DNA of 64,000 nucleotides from Talinum fruticosum (lineage: Eukaryota; Streptophyta; Magnoliopsida; Caryophyllales; Talinaceae): NCBI GenBank assembly GCA_021018815.1, contig JAITYX010000059.1, forward strand, positions 434,001 to 498,000. The letters run 5' to 3'. Numbering within the stretch: the stretch's first letter is position 1; every line of letters starts with the position of its first letter. A program made the position numbers and the translations under genes. The notes beneath the pieces were generated by a model. It ran no database searches, was not told where the DNA came from, and was given only the letters and a program-made list of their open reading frames with translations. Positions 52,601 to 64,000 of this stretch are shown piece after piece.

Positions 52601-55600
52601 CTGATGGTGAATTGCTCCACATAACAGGGATGCATGCAAAAGATTTGTGGACCTATGGAAAGCAAAGCATGAAAGTGGCCAGTGGGTCGATGTTGAAGCA
52701 ACTGAAGCATTGTCTTGCAAATCAGACTTACCTTCAATGAATGCTTCAGGCATTATGCTTCTGGGCTCAAATGAAAAGGGGAGTTCAGATCATGGCCACA
52801 AGGCGAGGTTGCTTCAGAGAAAAATGGAATATCATTTGCGGCTGTTGCAGGTACCATTCTGGTTGCTATCAACTCTAAAAACTTGGTTTATTCTAAGTTA
52901 ATATCCTATGGTGAAGAAGCAGCAGGAAAGGACTAATATAAGTCCAAACCGACAAACTGATACCAATTTGTTTTTGGATGGAGCCTCGTTGGTTTTTGTT
53001 AGGCTGGCTTAGATTTCAAATTTGAAACGGACCTTAGGTACTAAGAGCTAATGTTTTGATCAATGCTCTGCACTGTGGAAGACACTAGTTCTGATGGCTT
53101 TTGTTGGGTGGTCTCATTAGCTTATTGCCACTAAGATGGGAACTCCTATTAGTATGAATTTGTTTTGAAAATGGAACCTTGGAGTGTATCTTGGGGGCTT
53201 CTTAGTTTGTTTAGTCGCCTGTCTTAACAGATATCTTGTGTGGTTTTATGTAGGTTTGGGTTTTCCTTACCTATTTCCCCTTATATTATTTTGTGCTTTA
53301 CTCCCATGGCATCAGTATTCCAGTTGTTCGATTGATTTGGTGAGAAATTGAAATTCAAGCAGTGGGCATGAAACCATTCTCAGTGTACAATGGATTTTGT
53401 CTTAAGTGGTTTCTTCAAGTGACTTAGTTTCTATACCTGATATAAATCGAGTACTCAATGCTAAAAATTCAGATATACTTCTTTTAGCTTAATTCTCAAT
53501 TGGAGTTCTACAGTATATAGCAAGATGTCTGGAAGTTTCTTGGTTACTAGCTAGATATTTCTCCAATGTTCTTTTTGAATTAACCCACTGTGTTTTTAGA
53601 ATGTTTCTTAACTAATATCTGCCCGTGTGATCAGATGGAAAGCCTCAAAGTGATTACCAAGGACAAGCAGGCCTGAAGGAACAGATTCCGGGGCAGTTTC
53701 CGCATCCTGTGTTCTCTCCTTGGCAAATGCATTCTCAAGCAAATGGCCTCCCGTGTATCAACCATATCCCATGCCAGGCATGCCTTACTACCAGAACTAT
53801 CCCGGGAACAGCCCGTTTTTCCAGCCACCATATCCTCCACATGATGATTCTGTATTACATTCTGGTCAGAAGACTAGACAGAGAAGGCATTCAATGGATG
53901 GTCGGGATCTGAGTGCTGAATTTGAAACTCAAGAAATAGATGCTTTTGGAAGGAGAATGCAGGATGATGTTGATACAGATGAAGAAGATTCAGCAAGACA
54001 GAGATCAAGGAAGAAAGGTGGAAAACCCTCCCGAAAGAAGTCTGGAACTGTTGTAATTCGCAATATCAATTACATTGCTTCAGCAAAGCAAGGCTCTTCG
54101 GATAGTGATCCAGAATCTTGTTCGAATTCTGGAACTGATGATGGGGAGAGAAAAGTAAAGGCTGATGAAATGAGAAAATTAAAAAGAAAGGAGCCTCTGT
54201 GGAGACCGGTGACGATGGACATTGGCAAGCATTTCAAAATTTCTTACTCAAAGATGCTGATGAAAGCAGTAACTCTGCAAGGAGTGATATGTTTGCATTG
54301 GAGGGAAAGCTCAAGGTAGAAAGCGGCAAGTTGCAACTGTGGATTCTTCTTCGATGCTCGGAGGGCGTAATATGGGTGTAAATCAAGATGATTTTAGTGG
54401 ACATCATGACCTTGCAGGAGACCTGACCTGCTTGCAAAAACTGGTCAATGATCAAATGTTAGATTATGGCAAAGGAGTTAACTGTGCAGATGGTCGAACT
54501 GACCTACAATTCATAGAAGCAGGGGGCGAAGAGGTGCTTACAGGAGATCTGCAGATGCAAACATTGATTCTATGATCAATCGGAAGGAAAAACTGACGGA
54601 TGTATGGGACTCTTCACTAGATCCAGTTATCACAAATGGGTTTCAGGTTTCATCTAACAGCAACAAAAGGGGCCCACCTGTTGATATGGCTGATGATTCT
54701 TTGGTGATCCTGCATAAATCGAGGTCTTTAGATCAAGTTTTAGGTGAAGGAAGGACTGCAATCGACATGCATTGTGAGCTTCCCTCTGCACTTCAAGATG
54801 CAGAACATCATACTATTCGGACAAGGAGTCAAAGTAATTATGAGCCAGATGACTTAAACTTGATGCCTGATCGTGAAGAGCAAGGGAAAAGTGGCTATGA
54901 CCCTGCCCTTGACTATGAGTTGCAGGCTCAAATTAATGATGCCACCAAACTGGATGCCAAGAAAAGAGAAATTACTACAGATGCCAAAGAAAAGCCAAGG
55001 AAGGGGGTCAAAGATCAGAAGCTGAGAGCTGAGAAAAGAATCATCACGGGTACAAGGAGAGAAAAGCCTTCTAAGTTGAGCATTTCAGAAGATGCACGTG
55101 CTCGTGCTGAAAGGCTACGAGCTTTTAAAGCTGATCTGCAAAAGTTAAAGAAGGAAAAGGTATCTGTTATTTCCTTGTTGTGGTTCCTCGCCCAATTTCT
55201 TTGTGTTCAAGTATGCTTGAGGTGACAAATGCATGTGCGTGTGCTTGTATGTGCGTGTTTTATTGTTTGGCAGTGTCAATGATATCCGTAATTTTTCTCA
55301 TTCATCAGCGATAAGAAAATTTCATAACTGATACTCCTTTCTTAAATCTCCATCAAAAAGATTTGCAGTCTTTTTTCTGTTTTTCTTTTTCAATTTGTAT
55401 ATTGTAGTGCTTTCTTTGAATTGTAATCAAGGATGTTATCACCAGCACAATCTTATAGCAAATTGATTACAGAGAGAACCTGAATTCTGAGTTTTGACCG
55501 TGATTTTTTGCCCCATTCCCCTCTCCTGTTCCATTTGTGCTTCAGGAAGAGGAGCAACTAAAAAGGTTAGAAGCTTTGAGGTTAGAGAGGCAAAAGAGAA

Positions 55601-57757
55601 TTGCTGCTAGAAGTGGTGCCAATCCTCCTCATTCGCCTTTGCCCTCACAGAAGAAACAGCTTCCAAAGCTTTCCCCTGTTTCTCAGAAAGGTTCTAAGTT
55701 TAGTGACACGGAGCCCGGATCATCTTCTCCACTGCAAAGATCCACCTTAAAAACTATCACTAGAGTGTCTCCTGGTTCTAGTAAAGCTTCCAAGTCCGGC
55801 AAACTAAATGACGGAAGCCACGCAAGTGGAAATCGGTTAACTAGGTCGGCTTCATCACTGAGCATGCGGAAGGAAGAAAATAATGCTCTCACACCAGAAT
55901 CAAAGGCAACAATGGCCAGAATCAGAAGATTGTCAGAGCCCAAAGGCACTGTCCATCAGATGTCTACTGGAAAGACTCAAGTTGCTGAAGCAGTTTCAAG
56001 ACGGAGAATATCTGTGGGGTCTGAGATGAAAAAGGGGCCTGAGATGAAAAGGATGTCTGCCACTACTAACCTTGACAAAACAAAATCTGGAGCTCTTCCA
56101 GAATCGAAGTTAAAAGTGTCTAAGGTATCTGCAATTTCTACTCAGAAAAAATCAACTAAGGAGATGGTACAGAAACCAAATGACAAGATGATTTCTGGTG
56201 CTGAGTCTGGTGGTAATGTGAGTACGGATGATGTGAATATCTCATCCCCTGTTGATGGAGACGACACTACAGTAGTTGAAAAAACTGTTGTGATGCTTGA
56301 ATGTGAGAAACCCTCTATACCAGCTGTATATGCATCTGAAGTTAAAGCAAGTGCCCGAATTATGCAGCCTGATCCGTACAATCCAGGTCGTAAATCAGAG
56401 GATGATATCGCCGTTCCTCCTCCAGCTTCACCCATTATTGTGAAGGAGGTTGATCAAGAACCATCTGATGGACAAGTCAAAGTGAAATCCGACTCCCACG
56501 TGAATGAGGTAACTTGAGACCTTTCTCTCTAGCTTTTGAAATGTGAGTGCTGTTAGAAACTCAAATTATTATGCTTTTGAGTAAAGTGGGATAGGGGATT
56601 TTTTTCCCTTTCCTGTTCTCATTTTCGCCAATTCTTGGGTGAAACCATCTCATACACAAGGGATATGGTGAGATAGTGAGGGATTTTTCTATGGGTGACT
56701 AATTGTAATTTTAGGGTAGACTTTTTATTTGAAGCGTGATTAATTATTTAGGGTGACTTTTCACCTCCAAATAAAAGTCACTCCTAAATGTTTTTTTTTC
56801 AATTTTTTTTGATAAGGCACTCTTAATAAATTGTTAGTCACCAGAAAAGGAAAAGTATTAAAGCCACCTATCAAGTACTGGTCTCACAATAACTCTTTGG
56901 TGAGATGGTCTCTCTCAACTAGGGGCTTATTTCGTTTTTCTTTGCTTTTCATTTCTTCATTTTTCTCTTTCTTTTTTTCCAATTGTATGATTTGTGTATG
57001 TAACAGCAGTGTGAATGTCCAAAAACAGTGATGTCAAATGATATGATCATTGAAAGCCTTCATTTTGCAATGACTTCAAATGAACCTAATCAAGCTTTGA
57101 CTGTCTTTGAATTTGTAAATAAACTTCACCCCAGTCATTCTCTAAATATCTCTCATCTTTTTTATCCTGAATCTACTGTCCTTTTCTTGTTCTCTTAAAA
57201 GGGTCTCTAATTGGAAGTATATTCTGTCTATCTCAGTAGCTAACACTTTTTGGTGACAGAAAGGAACAACCTATGCAGAAGAGGTGTTGCCGAACAAAAC
57301 AAGCACTGGCACTACTGAAGAACCATATCGAGCACCCTATGCCCGGGTCTCTTCTGTGGAGGATCCCTGCATGGTTAAGTCAGATTACGGAAAGGCTCCA
57401 CCAACTAGCTCAGAGATGGCAACAGTACATGGAGAGACCACTACTGCATATGTCCCTGATGACCAGAAGGCAGATCTATTTAAAATATCTGAAGTTACTT
57501 CAGCAAAGCATCAGGGGAAGGAACCATCAAAAGGATTCAGACGGCTGTTGAAGTTTGGGAAGAAGAGCTCTGCGGCAAGTGAATCTAATGTCGAATCAGA
57601 TAAAGCGAGTCTAGATGGTTCGGGGGCCGACAAGGACACATTGACTGCTTCCTCTAATGAAGGTAATGTACTCTTCTCATATATAATTGCGTGGAACATG
57701 TCGGGATCTTCATAATTTCATTATAATTCAAGAGAATACACATTGAATGGTTGTGTG

Positions 57758-57798
<41 letters not shown>

Positions 57799-58118
57799 AG
57801 TCTAAAATGTAGCATAGGAACGAGCAATTGTGAAATTGATGCAAATAAGAGCACGTACTGACTTTTTCCTCATCATGCTGAGCAGTTTTCACTTTGAAGA
57901 ACCTTCTCACCCAAGAGGAAGGCTCCAGTGCTGGCGCTACTCCAAAGAAGTGTAAGCATATATCATCCACTAAAACTTCAAATAATTACTGTTTGGAAGA
58001 TTTATATACTGAGGATCATATTATTCTAAAAATCCTTATTTGTTTTGCAGCTTCACGATCCTTCTCTTTGCTGTCACCTTTCCGAAGTAAGGCCAGTGAA
58101 AAGAAGGTGACCACATGA
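49611..58118 (+). CDS. COP1-interacting protein 7-like protein, with clustered frame breaks
   Basis: Homologue of CIP7, a nuclear coiled-coil protein that binds the light-signalling E3 ligase COP1. Coding exons: 49611-49669, 50776-50952, 51131-51251, 51337-51376, 52073-52125, 52203-52258, 52334-52486, 52628-52850, (uncertain small exon near 52923), 53635-55159, 55546-56508, 57260-57662, 57886-57951, 58051-58118; about 1300 residues, nearer the long Arabidopsis relative At5g43310. Seen: FQLTPTRTRCDLVINANGKS at the N-terminus; FARADAAGFDIDNIAALHSF and SRMMDACKRFVDLWKAKHES; VVIRNINYIAS; basic coiled-coil RLRAFKADLQKLKKE; RRLSEPKG; C-terminal FRRLLKFGKKSS. Exon 53635-55159 loses one base at four places (about 53746-53752, 54199-54203, 54305-54312, 54541-54550), each time resuming good CIP7-like sequence one frame on. 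The exon 8 to 53635 join is also out of phase. Confidence 0.88.
51735..51805 (-). mobile_element. tRNA-derived SINE-like insertion in CIP7-like intron 4
   Basis: On the minus strand an A-box-like TAGCTCAATGG (about 51795-51785) is followed 30-odd bases on by a B-box-like AGGTTGAACCC (about 51759-51749). Spacing and order fit an internal Pol III promoter, inserted antisense to the host gene. Confidence 0.55.
57760..57798. repeat. (TA)n microsatellite in CIP7-like intron 12
   Basis: About 19 AT units between the last long coding exon and the next small exon. Confidence 0.9.
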
Positions 58119-58319
58119 ATTCGATCTTGATTAGACCTCGGCAGAGTTAGCCACATGATTTTGTTCCTTTCACTGTTCTTCACAGCAGGGAAAAAAAATC
58201 AAGATTTAGGTAGGGGGTGAAAAATGCTTTTGTTTGTAAAGTTTATGAAGTGTGGCATTGTCACTTTGGCTATTGTTTCAAGCAAAAGCCTGCATGTGCA
58301 TGGAAATCCTATTATGGTC
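58119..58319 (+). other. Probable 3' UTR of the CIP7-like gene
   Basis: T/G-rich non-coding sequence directly after the stop. The poly(A) site was not located. Confidence 0.45.
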
Positions 58320-58627
58320 CTGTTCGAATTAGCGTTTGTAAAAGCGTTTATAACCGCTCATAACCGCTATAACGAGCTATAACAGCTCATAACAGCTAAT
58401 TATAACCTTTATAACAGTTACCCACTACTAATAAACTCATATTATTATTAGTGTTGATTATTATTTATGATGATAATGATAATGAGAATTATTATTATTA
58501 CTAATAATAATAATAATTTTTTCTTAATAATAACAATAATATAATTATATTATTATTATTATTATTATTACTAATAATAATAATAATAAGTACGAGTTTA
58601 ATTATATTATTATAATACTATTAGTAT

Positions 58628-58673
<46 letters not shown>

Positions 58674-59120
58674 TATGAGTTTAATTATATTATTATTAAA
58701 AAAATTATTATTATTATTACTAATATCATTACTATAATTATTATTGTTATTATCATTATCGTCGTTGTAATTTGTTATTATAATAATCGTCATTGTCATC
58801 GTTATAGTAGTCTTTCGACAATTTCATAATAATAATAATAAAATAATTATTATTATAATAATAATTATAATAAATTATTATTTATTATTATTAAAATTAT
58901 TATTATTGTCATTATTATTAAAAAGTTAATTATTAATATTATTATTACTATTATAACAACTTATAACATCTCATAACCGTTATAGCAACTTATAACCGCT
59001 ATATAACTCATAACAGACTATAACCGCTAATTATAACAGTTTCATAACAACTCGTAACAACTCAATGCAACTTCATAACAGGTATAAACGCTATAACCAA
59101 TTATAAGTTAAAACAAAATG
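58320..59120. repeat. Composite repeat: TAACCGC/TAACAGC-type arrays flanking a large ATT-trinucleotide core
   Basis: The left arm (about 58345-58430) is built of degenerate units like CTCATAACCGCTATAACAG. The right arm (about 58950-59100) repeats the same words in the same orientation. Between them lie over 500 bases of ATT/ATA trinucleotides that switch strand repeatedly (TAATAA blocks against ATTATT blocks), able to form many hairpins. The outer ends, GGTCCTGTTCGAATTAGCG on the left and, inverted, AGTTCCATTTTG on the right, are only loosely alike. It may be a foldback or MITE-type element with an expanded core, or a degenerate satellite. Confidence 0.6.
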
Positions 59121-59629
59121 GAACTATGGAAAAAACGGTTTCACAAGAAAATTGAAAACATACGCTTCCTTCACTTCCTTACAGAAGCAAAGCACACAAT
59201 GAAAGTTAGGGCGTTATTACATACACTTCTTTTCCTTCATATATAATCTTTTTCTTCATAGACAATCGAATAACCCTTTTTGTTCTCTGAAGGATGGCTG
59301 CACTGATGCACCTTTAGAACTAAAAGACGGAAACAATTCAGCTGTATATATTTCATATTTGTAGGAATGAAAATTCAAAAACGTTGCTTAATTTTTTTAA
59401 AAACAAAATCAAAGGGCACACCAATCAAATGAGAGGAAGCACATTCAACAAACTGATTTCTAGATTCATCACTAAGTGACAAAGATAGAATTATGCCACA
59501 AATACATAATCCAGCTCTTTAAATGGATACTCGACAAAAGAAAGTCTTGCTCAAAATTTTTTAAACTAAGCACTGAACTGCCAAAAGATTGTCAACCCAA
59601 AACACAATCACGCCTTCTACACAACCCAC
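59121..59629. other. RPL14 3' flank
   Basis: Sequence between the repeat element and the RPL14 stop. The part near 59629 is the RPL14 3' UTR on the minus strand. Nothing else was recognised. Confidence 0.4.
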
Positions 59630-61823
<2,194 letters not shown>

Positions 61824-61920
61824 TTTCGCGGGCTAGGGTTTGCGCCGAAGCTTAGTGGCGGAGACGACTGAAGAGGAGAGAAGAAAGAGAGAGGCAACAA
61901 ATGGAGAAGAACGGAATGGT

Positions 61921-62071
61921 TAGGGTTTTTCTATGAGTTTGATTTTGATTTACAGCCGTTCGATCTAGGGTTTCATTTACTCCGCCGAAAGATTGGACTT
62001 CATCTTTAGCCAAGCCCAATACTCACTTTTCAATATTATTATTTCATTTCTAATATATATAACCCGGCCCA
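61921..62071 (-). promoter_or_regulatory. Telo-box and site II elements of the RPL14 promoter
   Basis: On the minus strand, AAAAACCCTAACC lies at about 61931-61919 and a GAAACCCTAG variant at about 61975-61966. TGGGCT (62018-62013) and TGGGCC (62071-62066) site II motifs stand further upstream. This telo-box plus TGGGCY pair is the known signature of plant ribosomal protein and cell-proliferation genes. Confidence 0.7.
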
Positions 62072-62138
62072 ATTCTCACCAGATTTAAATTTCACAGTGT
62101 AAATATTTCTGGCCTTGTTTATTGCATCATAAGCTTTG

Positions 62139-62172
<34 letters not shown>

Positions 62173-63257
62173 GTGGGTTGTCTTGGCCATAACAAACACA
62201 CTAGTTTGCAAAGCACAAAGTACATATAGGAGCACCTCATAATGCCTTTGAAACAACATTCAATGTATTAGGGTCGTTATAGATTAAAATGTGATATTCG
62301 AATGTGGCAAAATTAGTCTCAAAACGAATTGAATAAATGAAACTTAATAATTAAATTCAATTGACTCGATTTCTACCAATAATTGAACCAACTCAAAACT
62401 TTTATCGAAATTCGATTCTTTCACAGGCTAAGTTTATGAGCTCAAAAATCTATTTTGATAAGAATCTACTCAATTTAAAAATGACCCACTTGTTGATATG
62501 AATCAAACTGAAATCTCATTAGTCCAGACCTAGTTTGACCTAAACGCTCCTCCTCTATCCTGTTCTCCATTAAGTAGCAGACCTTAAAGGCTACTATAAA
62601 CAAAAAAGAAAGAAAAGTTACATGACCTTGTTTCAGAATCAAAAGTATGCTATTATTTTCTCATAAAGAAGACATGTTTATTAATCTTCCTTTGTATCAC
62701 CAAACCAATGAGTGCTTCGCCATGTAAAGTAATGGCAGCGTAGCTATTTCTATGGATGTTCTTGCTCCTTGCCGGTGGTGTTCCATTTTTACCACATTTC
62801 TTCCAAAACTCAGAACTTAACAACATACTTTTGGAGGCATAAGCTATATAGGCTTCGACTCGAGTTCAATAAACCAATGGATTCCCATCTACTCTTGGCG
62901 TCTCCCTTTCATACAGGTATACTCGCAACTTGAAGTGTTTTAGGTTTTGGCTCAGTCATGCTATTGACTTCCACGTTGAACCATAACAATAATCTTAATC
63001 TTATATATTACATATGTGCTGATTCAACTGGGGCTACATCTTAAGAAGTCCTGCATTTGAGATCCCCTTCTTTTTTTAAGTCCACGATCAAACAAGCAAC
63101 TTTTTACACAGCTTTTTATGTTGTTGTCTGTCCTGGGCTAACCCCAAAAGGAAAAAAGGAACAAAAGGGTATGCATTTCGAAGTATCCTGGGTCAAAGAA
63201 TAATACATGATATATAGCAAGATTGCGACACTTCTACAAACAAAGAATATTTACTAT
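62072..63257. other. Spacer between RPL14 promoter and the unidentified minus-strand gene
   Basis: Contains a 30-base T run at 62141-62170 and otherwise unremarkable sequence. The last few hundred bases before 63258 may be the 3' UTR of the minus-strand gene at the right edge. Confidence 0.5.
62141..62170. repeat. Poly(T) tract, 30 bases
   Basis: Uninterrupted T run. It could be the tail of a minus-strand retroposed sequence or simple slippage; no SINE boxes were seen next to it. Confidence 0.9.
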
Positions 63258-64000
63258 CTATCTGTAACTCTTGAGCAAACTAGAAGGCGGGCTCGATAAA
63301 CCTGCTGCACCAAAACATTTCCCCTTCTCCAATGATTTTGCCGGTGTCTCAGTCGCACATTCGCTGAAATCAAGAACACGCCTTTCCGCCTGGAAGTACA
63401 AAAGATTGTATTAAAGAATTAGAATTTCCCTTATAACCAAACAAAACCGAGATTGAGATGGAAGGGGATCATTCGCAGTTAGAGAGGTTGCAGTCCACCT
63501 ACACCCTCACCCCCACCCCCACCCCCACCCAAATGGTTGAGATCTCGAATTGTAAAAGGGTTTACCACTAGTGGTAAAAAGTTGCTGAAAAGAATACAAC
63601 CAATTGGGTGGAGTGCAATCTTACAGTCCACCTATTCAATGGTTGGAATTTTTTCACCAAATTATTTAAAAAATTTATAAAAAAATCTCAGCCATTGGAT
63701 GGCTAGACCTAATTGCAACTTATAATCCGCCCATCCAACAGCTAATGTATTACAGCAATTTTTTTTACTAATAACTTTACCACTGGTGGTAAATTCGTTA
63801 ACAATTTTAAATCTCATCCATTCCCATCCAATGGCTGAGGGGTGGGATGTTCAAGTAGAGTGTTTCTCTGATGATCTGTCATTGTCTTGACGAATCTTCT
63901 TATATTAAGGAAAAACGAGAATAGACTCACCAAGACGTTGGAGGCCAAGCGGAGGCGACCTTCGTATTGACTTTCAGTAGCATTACTATTCTCTGTTTCA
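63258..64000 (-). CDS. Unidentified gene, last two coding exons (5' part beyond window)
   Basis: Two exons join in phase on the minus strand: 64000-63931 (70 nt visible, ending TCCAACGTCTTG/GTGAGT) and 63389-63258 (acceptor TACTTCCAG, stop TAG). The visible 66 residues include ESQYEGRLRLASNVL, AERRVLDFSECATETPAKSL and a Ser/Pro-rich end, LSSPPSSLLKSYR. Splice borders, phase and composition argue for a real gene. I do not recognise the family. The intron (63390-63930) is full of repeats and palindromes. Confidence 0.65.
63503..63530 (-). repeat. C-rich tract, G-quadruplex-forming on the minus strand
   Basis: CACCC/CCCCCA units at 63503-63530 give four or more G3-5 runs with one-base loops on the minus strand, which is the coding strand of the host gene. 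It lies in the last intron of the unidentified gene. Confidence 0.85.
63561..63578. repeat. 18 bp perfect palindrome
   Basis: TTTACCACTAGTGGTAAA is its own reverse complement. A near copy, TTTACCACTGGTGGTAAA, lies at about 63777-63794, and CAGTCCACCTA with a nearby AATGGTTG word also recurs (63491 and 63626). This suggests a small inverted-repeat element inserted more than once. Confidence 0.85.

Noticed and set aside
58602..58799. Asn/Ile-rich frame in the ATT core
   Set aside because: Low-complexity trinucleotide sequence, not a gene.
62141..62170. Poly(T) run as proof of a retroposed gene
   Set aside because: No adjacent intronless gene copy or Pol III boxes were seen, so it is listed only as a repeat.

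Overview
The window is nuclear DNA of a flowering plant, most likely a core eudicot. Genes are split by many short AT-rich introns with GT..AG (one GC..AG) borders, the spacers are AT-rich with simple repeats, and every recognisable protein is closest to plant-specific families. No operons, rRNA, tRNA genes, CRISPR arrays or retroelement proteins were seen. Family assignments are from memory of Arabidopsis proteins; no search was run.

Layout. 1-3661 (+): C-terminal nine tenths of a Golgi PMT-type methyltransferase (PMT1/3/8 group), cut by the left edge. 3.7-11.6 kb: AT-rich spacer with a possible hAT-like remnant and a TA-cored hairpin. 12764-20977 (+): NDR-type AGC kinase, 13 coding exons. 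22055-22393 (-): small DUF962 membrane protein. 23893-27241 (+): splicing factor SF3B subunit 5, whose 2.4 kb first intron contains an intronless PPR gene on the same strand with two frame breaks. 27.2-31.1 kb: spacer. 31884-38571 (+): casein kinase I-like kinase, 14 coding exons. 38.6-46.2 kb: poorly resolved area with a small C2H2 zinc-finger ORF (+) and several exon-like segments on the minus strand. 46.3-49 kb: spacer. 49611-58118 (+): COP1-interacting protein 7-like gene with four single-base frame breaks in one exon. 58.3-59.1 kb: a peculiar TAACCGC/ATT repeat element. 59630-61823 (-): ribosomal protein L14, with telo-box and site II elements upstream. 63258-64000 (-): last two exons of an unidentified gene, with a repeat-rich intron.

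The genes are housekeeping or signalling genes rather than one pathway. The clearest large-scale pattern is gene order: PMT, NDR kinase, SF3B5 and CK1-like kinase occur together here, as I recall they do in Arabidopsis (At4g14340-At4g14360 and At3g23300-At3g23340). This points to an ancient conserved block. At least four tRNA-derived SINE-like insertions lie in introns or just beside genes. I found no convincing new biological system. The best leads are the nested PPR gene, the clustered frame breaks, the orphan zinc-finger gene and the unusual repeat element at 58.3 kb.
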